64,000 nt of DNA, from NCBI GenBank assembly GCA_004298155.1, contig SCRD01000006.1, positions 175,604 through 239,603 on the forward strand. Direction: 5' to 3'. The position numbers and the translations under genes were made by a program. The first letter of the stretch is position 1, and every line of letters starts with the position of its first letter. Shown one piece after another: positions 27,619-36,300 of the stretch. The notes beneath the pieces are model-generated. The model was not told the origin of the DNA. It did no database searches and worked only from the letters and a program-made list of their open reading frames with translations. This stretch comes from Acidobacteriota bacterium. GTDB lineage: Bacteria; Acidobacteriota; Terriglobia; UBA7540.

Positions 27619-28374
27619 TCAGCCCGTAATTGACCAGCCTCCGTCAATGGCCACCACCTGCCCTGTCATCTGGCGCGAACGGCCACTCAGCAGAAACAGC
27701 GCCGTTTCAGCCACATCCGCAGCTTCCAGAAAGCCTCCGCTCAGCGGCTGTTTCTGCCTAATAAATTCGACAATGTCCGGATCGGCTTGCGCACGGGCGC
27801 TCATCGGAGTTTTTACCAAGGCCGGAGCGATCACATTAACCCGGATGCCATCACTTACATAATGGGCCGCCATGGCGCTGCTCATCGAAATGATCGCGCC
27901 TTTGCTGGCAGCATAAGCATGCGTTGAAAAATGGCTCGGCTCCGGCGAAAACGCCAGCACACTTGCCATGTTCAGAATCGTTCCGCCACGACCGGCTTCG
28001 AGCCAGTAGCGTACCGCCGCACGGCACATCAGAAACGCGGGCTTGGCATTTCCCTCAATCGTCTTGTCCCAGCCTTCCACAGAGCATTCGTGGACAGGCC
28101 CGTCGCCAAACTGCCGTCCACTTACTCCTGCCGCGTTAAATACAGCATCGATGCGGCCAAAGGTGTTGAGACAGGCCCCCAATGCCCCTGTGACGGCAGC
28201 AGGCTCCCTCAAATCGCCGGTGAAATGTCCTGACCCAGGGATCCTCGCGCTCAAATCGCGGCACTGAGATTCATCGAGTCCCACGATGAAGACTTTGTAG
28301 TCTTCCCGCCCCGCCAGCAACGCTGTGGCCTCGGCAATTCCGCTTGAACCGGTAATCAGCAGAATCTGTTCCAT
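27619..28374 (-). CDS. Short-chain dehydrogenase/reductase
   Basis: The 251-residue product is a classical SDR: active-site Ser in LNMASVLAF, YAASK (catalytic Tyr and Lys) near residue 150, and the end GRSRQMTGQVVAIDGGWSITG. The nucleotide-binding glycine motif reads ITGSSGIAEAT, one residue shorter than the usual TGxxxGxG and with Ala in the last Gly position, an oddity worth checking. It lies three bases upstream of the MetE-like gene and 12 bases downstream of an oxidoreductase gene, so it belongs to the same operon. Substrate probably a sugar or polyol derivative (inference). Confidence 0.92.
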   Translation of the reverse strand: MEQILLITGSSGIAEATALLAGREDYKVFIVGLDESQCRDLSARIPGSGHFTGDLREPAAVTGALGACLNTFGRIDAVFNAAGVSGRQFGDGPVHECSVEGWDKTIEGNAKPAFLMCRAAVRYWLEAGRGGTILNMASVLAFSPEPSHFSTHAYAASKGAIISMSSAMAAHYVSDGIRVNVIAPALVKTPMSARAQADPDIVEFIRQKQPLSGGFLEAADVAETALFLLSGRSRQMTGQVVAIDGGWSITG

Positions 28375-28386
28375 ACAAGCCGGTGG

Positions 28387-29427
28387 TTAGCACTTGACGC
28401 GCACCCAGCGGGGAGAGCGCATCGACTGGTAACCTGCGTCAAGAACGCAGTTGACAATGTATCCGTCTTCGTAAGTTTCACGGGGCGCCGTCCGGGTTTG
28501 GACGCATTCAACGAAGTGTTTCATCTCGGCCTGATATCCGTAGGCAAAAGCTTCTTCCGGTAGCGGGCGGGTCCAGCCAAAATCAATCTCGGCCTTTTCG
28601 ACCACATACCCGGCAGAGCGGGTGGAAAAGCTGGTGACCGGAGTACCACGCGTAACATCTGTGAAGATCGAGCCTTCGGAGCCGTGCACCTCATTGCGCA
28701 GATCAAGCCCGCCTTTGGTGGTCCACGACATTTCGCAGTGGCCGATACCGCCGTTTTTAAATTTCAGAATTAGCAGAGCGTTGTCCTCGCCTTTAGTCTT
28801 CTTGTGATGAACTAACCGCGACCCCCAGGCCATCACCTCAACAATCGGATCTTCTTTTCCGAAAAAATACCGAGCAGCGGCGACGCAGTGGCAGCCCAGG
28901 TCATTCATCGCGCCGCCGCCCGTTTTCTCGATGTCCCAGAAGTGAGGGCTGTGCGGACCGCCATGCGATTCCCTGGAACGCACCCACAGGACGCGGCCGA
29001 TACTGCCCGCCTTGATGCTCTCCCAGGCGCGTACAACACAAGGCGCGAACACCTCTGTTTCCGCGTAGCCATGCATCGCGCCCGAACGTTTTGCCGCATC
29101 GAACATTGCCTTGGCCTCGCGGCGGTTGCGTCCCAAAGGCTTGGTGCATACCTGATTCTTTTCGGCACGCGACAAGGCGAGTGACACAGGGAGGTGCGCA
29201 TCGTTGGGCAGGGCGATCACGTAAAGATCGATGTCGCTTCGGGCAATCAGCGCGTCGAGCCTTGTGCTGGACTCAGGGATCGACCATCTTCGGGCAAACC
29301 TCTTTGCCCGGGCGCGGGTACGCGAAAAATTCACGGCCACCTGCTGCCCGCTGACATTGGCCAGGCCTTGCAGATAAAAATCAGCCACAAAACCCGAGCC
29401 AAGCATGGCGATCCGAACGTTATTCAT
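28387..29427 (-). CDS. Gfo/Idh/MocA-family oxidoreductase
   Basis: NAD(P)-dependent sugar oxidoreductases of this family have a Rossmann start, here MNNVRIAMLGSGFVADFYLQGL, and a C-terminal beta-sheet domain with GGGAMNDLGCHCVAAARYFFG. The family EKP motif is changed to NQVCTKPLGRN: the catalytic Lys and Pro are kept but Glu is replaced by Thr. The ATG at 29427 (346 residues) overlaps the end of the SIS gene by eight bases and fits the family start; the frame open to 29676 lies inside the SIS gene. Confidence 0.92.
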   Translation of the reverse strand: MNNVRIAMLGSGFVADFYLQGLANVSGQQVAVNFSRTRARAKRFARRWSIPESSTRLDALIARSDIDLYVIALPNDAHLPVSLALSRAEKNQVCTKPLGRNRREAKAMFDAAKRSGAMHGYAETEVFAPCVVRAWESIKAGSIGRVLWVRSRESHGGPHSPHFWDIEKTGGGAMNDLGCHCVAAARYFFGKEDPIVEVMAWGSRLVHHKKTKGEDNALLILKFKNGGIGHCEMSWTTKGGLDLRNEVHGSEGSIFTDVTRGTPVTSFSTRSAGYVVEKAEIDFGWTRPLPEEAFAYGYQAEMKHFVECVQTRTAPRETYEDGYIVNCVLDAGYQSMRSPRWVRVKC

Positions 29428-30190
29428 AGAGGTGGCGAAGGCTCCTTCGATAAGCTTCGTAAAATCGCTCCAATTGCTCCTCGGCGCTCGTGTTTCCAAC
29501 AAATTGATGGCTGGGCAGCAGTTCTGGCTTGACTCCGCGCGCCAGCAGGCGCTCCGCCACCTCGCAGCGCAACATGTTGATGATGGCCGCCCCGGTAACG
29601 GTTGAAGCGGGCCCCGTGCGCCATTCGAGACCCGGGAGCTCCACGACGCAATCGCCCGGTGGGCAATGATTGTCAATCACCACATTCGCAAAATCGATTA
29701 GCTTCCTGCCGGATGAATGGGCAGGCTGTGACTGTTCCACGTGGGCACGGGAAACAATGGCGATGACGGGCAATCCACGTTTCCGCGCTCCCTCAGCCAT
29801 TTCCACCACCACAGGACGGATACCGCTGGTCGAAATGATGATGAATGCGTCGTGCGCACCGAAGCGAAATCCCTTGAGTATCTGTTCGGCGTAACCTTCG
29901 TATTTCTCCAGAAACAGCGGAGCCCGCAGGCCGTTGGCACCCACTATTGCGGCATGGTTTGAGAGCGACTGTTCAACCAGCGCGACGAAGCCCGGGAAGC
30001 ATCCCTGGCGCGGCGTCATTTCTTCGCACATCATGCGCGAGTGGCCGTTCCCAAATAAGAAAACCAGGCCCCCCTGCGCAATGGCCGAGGAGCAGATTTC
30101 CGCCGCCTGCTGAATCGAGGGCAGTTCGTGTTGCCTAAGCTCTTTCAAGAGCTGAACCAATTTATCGAAATATTGTTCCGCAGCACTCAT
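29420..30190 (-). CDS. SIS-domain sugar isomerase-like protein (UPF0309 type)
   Basis: SIS domains bind phosphosugars. The 256-residue product has VFLFGNGHSRMMCEEM near residue 45, IISTSGIRPVVVEMAEGARKRGLPVIAIVS near 120, and NMLRCEVAERLLARG near 210, matching the sugar isomerase domain group related to GmhA and MurQ-like proteins. It is the first gene of the seven-gene minus-strand cluster. A possible promoter (TTGACC, 18-base spacer, TATTCG; plus-strand 30236-30207) lies just upstream in the 156-base gap shared with the divergent ROK kinase. Confidence 0.9.
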   Translation of the reverse strand: MSAAEQYFDKLVQLLKELRQHELPSIQQAAEICSSAIAQGGLVFLFGNGHSRMMCEEMTPRQGCFPGFVALVEQSLSNHAAIVGANGLRAPLFLEKYEGYAEQILKGFRFGAHDAFIIISTSGIRPVVVEMAEGARKRGLPVIAIVSRAHVEQSQPAHSSGRKLIDFANVVIDNHCPPGDCVVELPGLEWRTGPASTVTGAAIINMLRCEVAERLLARGVKPELLPSHQFVGNTSAEEQLERFYEAYRRSLRHLYE

Positions 30191-30308
30191 ATGGTTTTCT
30201 GCATCGCGAATATCAGATCAGCCGCAGCAGGGTCAATCCGTGGCGGCCTTTCAGGCTTGAAAGACAACCGCAGGAGCGGCTGACCATGCCAATTTCGCCG
30301 TTATGCTG

Positions 30309-30337
30309 TTGACAACGCGCCGCCTTTCGACTATGAC
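30309..30337 (+). promoter_or_regulatory. Likely promoter of the ROK kinase gene (possible leaderless transcript)
   Basis: TTGACA at 30309-30314 and TATGAC at 30332-30337 are 17 bases apart, a near-consensus sigma-70 promoter. Transcription would begin around 30343-30346, and the ATG of the kinase gene is at 30347 with no Shine-Dalgarno sequence before it, so the mRNA may have almost no leader. Confidence 0.6.
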
Positions 30338-30346
30338 ATTACCACC

Positions 30347-31342
30347 ATGGAGACCAATCAAGAAAGTTCACTCACATGGATTGTTCTTGGCCTGGATATC
30401 GGTGGAACCGAAATCAAAGCGGCCCTCGTAAACGGCAAAGGCAGTATCATAGCATCCCACCGGGTACCCACGCCCAGGACAATGGCCAATTTCCAGCACA
30501 CAATCCAGACACTCGCTGAACATCTCGGCCTCGGTGATATGAATTTAAAGGGTGTGGGCATTGGATGCAAAGGTATTATTGATCCCCCCTCGACGAAAGT
30601 GCTCGCGCTGCCGGGAGAACTAAATTATCTGGAAGGATACCGGTTGAATGAATTGGTCGCGCCATTTGCTCCGGCTGCCTGCCCGGTTGCCGCCGACAAC
30701 GACGCCAGGGTAGCGCTTGTGGGAGAGCATATCTGGGGAGCCGCGAAGGGCCGGAGAAATACCATCATGCTCACGCTCGGCACAGGCGTTGGAGGCGCAA
30801 TCCTGGCGGATGGCAAGATTGTCCGCGGAGCCGGCGGAGTGGCCGGCCACCTGGGACACATTACAGTTGATCCAAACGGTGGTCTTTGCATCTGCGGAAA
30901 CCGCGGATGCCTGGAAACTTTCTTTTCGGCACGCGCCATTGAGGCGGAAGCATTTGCAGCCATCCACCGCGGGGTCAAGACGCAACTTCTTGAGATGGGT
31001 TCGCGCCCCCCATCCTGCAATGACATCTTTGAATGTGCTCGAATGGGTGATGAAGTTGCTCGAATTGTCGTAGAGCGGGCAACCATGGTCCTGGCAGGCG
31101 CCATCGCAGGCTTGGTCCACGTGCTCGATCCTGAAGTCGTCATCCTGGGCGGACAGATTACCCAGGCTGGGGATTTTCTGTTCGATCCGATTCAGAAGGA
31201 AGTCGATTGGCGCACCAGATACCTGATTTGCCGGAGGGTGCCGGTTGTCAAAGCACAGATTGCAGAACCTTCCGGTGTTGTGGGCGCAGCAGCGCTGGCG
31301 ATCGAAGCGGCCACGGCGACAGAAACCATTACAGGCTGCTAA
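30347..31342 (+). CDS. ROK-family sugar kinase
   Basis: ROK proteins are glucokinases, allokinases, N-acetylmannosamine kinases or repressors. The 331-residue product has the ATP motif VLGLDIGGTEIKAALV (about 13-28), AADNDARVALVGEH with the catalytic Asp, LTLGTGVGGAILADG, the zinc-type GHLGHITVDPNGGLCICGNRGCLET split over about 167-192, and HVLDPEVVILGG. No helix-turn-helix domain precedes it, so it is a kinase rather than a repressor. It diverges from the SIS-headed operon and is followed by a GH50-like gene 59 bases away. Confidence 0.92.
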   Translation: METNQESSLTWIVLGLDIGGTEIKAALVNGKGSIIASHRVPTPRTMANFQHTIQTLAEHLGLGDMNLKGVGIGCKGIIDPPSTKVLALPGELNYLEGYRLNELVAPFAPAACPVAADNDARVALVGEHIWGAAKGRRNTIMLTLGTGVGGAILADGKIVRGAGGVAGHLGHITVDPNGGLCICGNRGCLETFFSARAIEAEAFAAIHRGVKTQLLEMGSRPPSCNDIFECARMGDEVARIVVERATMVLAGAIAGLVHVLDPEVVILGGQITQAGDFLFDPIQKEVDWRTRYLICRRVPVVKAQIAEPSGVVGAAALAIEAATATETITGC

Positions 31343-31401
31343 TGATGATTCAGGCGCTCTCCAACTATTTTAGAACACTGTCTGCGAGGTGATCGGTCCG
31401 G

Positions 31402-32670
31402 ATGAAGAAGAAGCTAGCACCCTTTACTCTGCTATTGGCTTGTCTCTTTTTCGTGCCAGGAAATCTTCTCTCCGCAGGAGGTTATTTTCGCGTCGAAAAA
31501 CGGGCGGGGGTATGGTGGTTTGTTACCCCGTCGGGCAAACTCACGCTTTCCATCGGCGTCAACAACATTTCATATCGTGGCGACGTTATTCACGGGACCA
31601 CACAACATCCCTACTTCGAAAACATCTCGAGGATTTTTCCGAGCAAAGACGCCTGGGCCCAGGCTGAACTTAAACGGCTTTCCCTTTGGTCGTTTAACAC
31701 CATTGGATCGTGGTCCGACCCAGCCTTGTGGAACCGCACGACCCCCTACACGGTGATCCTCAACATTGCTGCCCGCTCCGGTGCCGACTGGCTCAAAGGA
31801 ATCCCAGTGGACGTTTACAGCCAGCGCTTCGAAACCACAGCACGGAAGATTGCAAAGGAAGAGTGCGGCCCACGGGCGGAGGACCCTGAACTGATCGGCT
31901 ACTTCAGCGATAATGAACTACGCTGGGGTCCCGACTGGCGCGGAAAGCAAAACATGCTGGCGATGTACCTGGATTTGCCTTCGAGCGCCATGGGAAGGCA
32001 GCATGCGATCGGTTTTCTAAGGAAAAGATATTCAGGCCAGATCGACAAACTCAACAACGCCTGGGGCGTCCACGCAAACAGTTTTGCAAATGTTCCTTCC
32101 GAATCCGGAACAGAAGCCTTCAGCACCGACAATTCGGAATTTCTGGGCATCGTCGCACGGCGTTATTTTGAAGTCTGCTCCCATGCCATCCGCGCGGCTG
32201 ATCCCCACCATCTCTATCTCGGCGCCAAATTTGCAGGAACTCCGCCCGATCCCGTATTGCGGGCCTCGGACAGAACCGATGTAGTGTCAGTAGACATTTA
32301 TCGTTTCGATCCGCGCCCGATTGTCGAACACATTTACAAGCTGGCGCAGCGCCCCGTCCTGGTGGCCGAATTCGCTTTCCGCGCCGAAGACTCAGGGCTT
32401 CCCAACACGCGGGGTGCTGGGCCCAAAGTGCCGAACCAGGCAGGCCGCGCCCGAGCCTATGCGGATTACGTAAGGTGGCTGGAAAATTTGCCTGAGGCTG
32501 TTGGGTATCACTGGTTCGAATGGTGTGATGAACCACGCGAAGGGCGGTTTGATGGAGAGGATTCCAACTACGGGCTCGTCAACATTCAAGACCGGTCTTA
32601 CATGCAATTTGTAACAGCCGTGACGCAGGCAAACCGCGAAGCGGTCTCCATCCATCAAAGCCTGAAGTAA
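31402..32670 (+). CDS. Exported clan-A glycoside hydrolase, GH50 agarase-like
   Basis: The 422-residue product has a signal peptide (APFTLLLACLFFVPGNLLSAGGYF). Its layout follows agarase-like TIM barrels: WWFVTPSGKLTLSIGVNN, KRLSLWSFNTIGSWSD, the likely acid/base Glu in YFSDNELRWGP (about 170), DVVSVDIYRFDP, the likely nucleophile Glu in PVLVAEFAFRAED (about 317), and GYHWFEWCDEPREGRFDGEDSNYGLV near 370. It is shorter than characterised GH50 agarases, lacking the N-terminal beta domain. It lies downstream of the ROK kinase and probably feeds it a sugar (inference). Confidence 0.8.
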   Translation: MKKKLAPFTLLLACLFFVPGNLLSAGGYFRVEKRAGVWWFVTPSGKLTLSIGVNNISYRGDVIHGTTQHPYFENISRIFPSKDAWAQAELKRLSLWSFNTIGSWSDPALWNRTTPYTVILNIAARSGADWLKGIPVDVYSQRFETTARKIAKEECGPRAEDPELIGYFSDNELRWGPDWRGKQNMLAMYLDLPSSAMGRQHAIGFLRKRYSGQIDKLNNAWGVHANSFANVPSESGTEAFSTDNSEFLGIVARRYFEVCSHAIRAADPHHLYLGAKFAGTPPDPVLRASDRTDVVSVDIYRFDPRPIVEHIYKLAQRPVLVAEFAFRAEDSGLPNTRGAGPKVPNQAGRARAYADYVRWLENLPEAVGYHWFEWCDEPREGRFDGEDSNYGLVNIQDRSYMQFVTAVTQANREAVSIHQSLK

Positions 32671-32903
32671 CAAATTCTACGACCTGAAATCCGGCCGCTG
32701 AGTGGACACCTGGCTGCTCAATACCACCACACCGATCGACAAAGCGGCCTGATCATCCCTCACGGGCTCCCCGGAGAATTCTCTTTGTTGGAGAAATATC
32801 TCCGGGCAAGTCCATTCCTTGAAAAGCAAGTGCTCCGGCAACTCCACACGGCCGACGAGCGCCACAGAGCCTGCCAGATTCCTGAGGCATAACCTGCCTT
32901 TAG

Positions 32904-33197
32904 CTATTTTTTCTTTTTAGGGGGAACGACTGCGTCCTTAAACGCCTTGGCGAGACGGAACTTTACGACGGTTTTGGCCGGAATCTTGATCTCTGCACCA
33001 GTTTGAGGGTTGCGGCCGATCCGGGCTTTACGGTGGGCCTTCACGGCTTTTCCCAGGCCGGGAACTACAAATTGGCCATTGCCTTTGGTTTCTTTTTCTG
33101 CCAGCACTGCCAGCTCTTCCAAAACGGAGGCCGCCTGCTTCTTTTGCAACCCGGTCTTGTCTGCCAGGTGAGACACAATCTGCGATTTCGTCATCAT
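32904..33197 (-). CDS. HU/IHF-family DNA-binding protein
   Basis: HU bends DNA and compacts the nucleoid. The 97-residue product starts MMTKSQIVSHLADKTGLQKKQAASVLEEL, has the beta-arm region GLGKAVKAHRKARIGRNPQTGAEIKIPAKTVVKFRLAKAFKDAV and a lysine tail PPKKKK. The core motif GRNPQTG is present; the usual FGxF segment is changed to VPGLGK, as in a group of longer, Lys-ended HU proteins. AGGAG eight bases before the ATG at 33197 decides the start over the longer frame to 33230. It is monocistronic. Confidence 0.94.
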   Translation of the reverse strand: MMTKSQIVSHLADKTGLQKKQAASVLEELAVLAEKETKGNGQFVVPGLGKAVKAHRKARIGRNPQTGAEIKIPAKTVVKFRLAKAFKDAVVPPKKKK

Positions 33198-33380
33198 CTT
33201 TTTATCTCCTCTGTTGCCTGGTCTCAACATTGATATTGAGACCGAAGTTTGTCGACCTTATTTCGACAGCGCTCGTCTGTCAATTTAACTCCCAAACGGA
33301 TAACCTCCACGGCCCGGACAACCAACGTGCCTTCAATCCAGCAGTCCTCCTGCGCGGTGTTTCCGATTGGTTCAGATAGA

Positions 33381-36300
33381 TTACCAGTATTTCCCGGCTG
33401 CGCGCAATGCCGTTTGTCTCCGTGTAACGGGACTCAAGTGAGCATCGCCCTCTCCGTTGACCGGGGCGGACACGGCCGACGTTCCGTCCCTGAAAATGAT
33501 TCGTTGCTTCGATAATGCGGGAACGCGCCCGCCGGGAATAATAATACCAACCAGGTTCAGCGGGTCCGATGAGGACAACGTTACGGTTTCACCGGACGGA
33601 TGCGTGTTGCGAATGGCACGGAGCGATTCCACGGCGGCAGGCAGACCGAACTGTTCGCCAATAAAGCCGTCTACGAAGCGCCCGCCACGAATTTCTCCGC
33701 GGTCTTCCATGCGGCGGAAGACCTGCAACATTTCGCGCCACTTCAGCGGAAAACTTTCCCGGGCGGTCAACTCCCGAAAAACCACGCCGTAACGTTCCAG
33801 CAGCGCTTTACAAATGGATTCCGTGGCCCGCACGCGGTCAGGCGTTTCATCGGAGAACAGCAGCGACCAGCGGCCAGAGCTGTGGCGGGGCCGGGCAGTG
33901 TGCGCGCGCCCCAGCCCGGAGCGGCGCTTCGGATCAATCAGCGCCCGCAGGTTATCGAAACCATCGGCCGTCACACGCCCCGCGGCCACCAGTTCCCACA
34001 GCGCGGTCTCCACTTCCGATTTCAGCCGTCCGCTCCCTCGAACGATATCCGCAAAAAACGATGCTCCGCGTTGCTCGAGGAATTCGAACACCTGCCGCCC
34101 AGCATGGCTCAGGGCCCCACGCTCGCTGCCCTGCTGCGCTCCGCCCAGGCCGATCCAATCAGCGTCTTCACGAAGGAAAAACGCAATCGGTGCGACACTG
34201 GATGGGACCACGCGCTGACGGGACACTTCCCTCCCCTCACCGCTTCCTGCCTGTGCCAGAATGGCCGGATGGGGCGATATTCTCCCCCAACCCACCGCGC
34301 CCGTCAGGCAGAGACGGTCTAGTAATTGCGGGTTGTAATCGGCAACACGCCGGGCAAGGATCTGCTCCTCCCACGAACTGGCTGGTATTTCAAATCCCTG
34401 CAACTGGCGGAGGACTTCCAATAGGCCGCGCTCGCCGTGGGCTTGCGTTCCGGGCGCCACATGTTGCCAGTGGAGAAGCCATTGCATGAATTGAGAAGGC
34501 GTGACAGGCGCAATCTGCGCGCGGAGCTTACCTATCGTCAGGCGGTGGATCCGGGCCAGCAGCCGGCGGTCGCACCACTCCTGCTTGTCAGACGCGGTAA
34601 ATTGTCCCCGCAGGATGCTTCCACTCTGCTCGAGCCGCAGGAGCGCCTGCTCAATTTCCAGCGGTTGCAGTCCGAGTGTTTGCGCCAGCCGGCCCGCGCT
34701 CACGGGACCCAGATGGTCCATCCAGCCTCTCACCATTTCCCTGATCGCATCGTCACGTGAAGGCGCTGAACCCTCAATCTCCTGAACCGCATGCTCAAAC
34801 CGCGACTCCGGAAACACTAACTGAAACGTTTTCGATTTTTCCGCCGCAATCCAGTAATAAACACCCTTGTAAGTTCCGCGTGTGGCGCGTGCCGTTGTGC
34901 TTAGAGTGCTGAAGTATGGCGCCCAGGCTGCATTCACGTCTTCCCCGCCTGGCCCCACAAAATTCTGCGGCAAAGCAACCAGCGTCTGGAGCACGTCGGC
35001 CAGGTCATCGGCATCGCGAACATCAGGCCAGGCTTCGCGGCATACCTGCGCGATCGCCGCGGAATCGAGCCCGCCCACTTCCCGCACTATCGATTCCGGC
35101 AAAACCCGCCGAAGTTCGACGGCGCGCGCACGCCGTTCTTCAAGCGGTGCATCATCGAGGAATGCGTAGGGGTTGGCATTCAAAATCTCGTGCGAGAATG
35201 CAGAGGGCGCGGCGGTGTCAACGGCCCGGCACTCGATAGCGCCGCTGGAGATGTCCCTAAGGACGCGCTTTAGGCCCTCGATGTCCATCGCCTCGGTGAG
35301 AGCGTCTTTCATTACCTCGCGTATCAGAGGATGATCGGGAATATTGATGTCGCCAACGATATTTTCCTGGCAGGCCGCTGCCTCAGGAAACACGGCGGCC
35401 AGCAAATCGTCCGCCTGCATTCGCTGAATATAGATGGGAACCTTGTGGCCCTGTCGGAATCGCCGAAGGGCAAGTGATCGGCTGGCGTCCCAGCGCCACC
35501 GGTTGTTGAAGATGGGCGAGGCAAGCACTGCCTGCTCGAGGACCGCCTCAACCGATTGCACATCAAGAAAACGGAACACATCCGCAAGCGGAAAGCTGTG
35601 CTGCTCTCCCAACGAAATGTTCAGCCCGTTGTCGGTGGCAGCCGCCTGCAATTCAAAATTGAATGACCGGCAAAACCTTTTGCGCAGCGCCAGGCCCCAG
35701 GCCTTGTTGATCCGGCCGCCGAATGGCGCGTGAATAATAAGTTGCATGCCTCCTGCTTCATCAAAAAAGCGCTCGGCGATCACTCTCCGCAGCGTGGGGG
35801 TCGCACCCAGCCCCGACCGTCCGGCGCGGAGATAAACAATCAACTGTCCGGCCCCGGATTCATCGAGGCCGCATTCGCTCTTCAGCCAATCAATTACCTC
35901 AGCCTGCGGTCTGCCAATGCCCACCGGGCCTTCAGCCATTCCTGTAACAATCTCGCGCAACCCGGAAACCTGGGCGGAGAGTTCCGCCGTGCGTGACGGA
36001 GCTTCGCCCCTCCAGAAAGGTACGTTAGGAGCGGCTCCATGCGCGTCTTCCACCAGAAGGCGGCTGCGCGCAGCCTCCACATGGCGAATGCGCCAGGACG
36101 TGTTGCCTAGCAGCATGATGTCGCCCGCCATGCTCTCCACGGCGAAATCTTCATCCACTGTGCCAACCATTGTCCCTTCAGGCATGGAAACCACTGAGAA
36201 CAGTGCGCTGTCAGGAATGGCTCCCCCTCCCGTAATCGCTGCCAGGCGGCTGCCTCGACGGCCGCGCACCCGACCATTGACGCGGTCGCGGTAAAGCAGT

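Noticed and set aside
32677..32865. A 62-codon minus-strand frame between the GH50-like and HU genes
   Set aside because: The composition looks somewhat protein-like, but there is no family, no binding site and no coupling to a neighbour.
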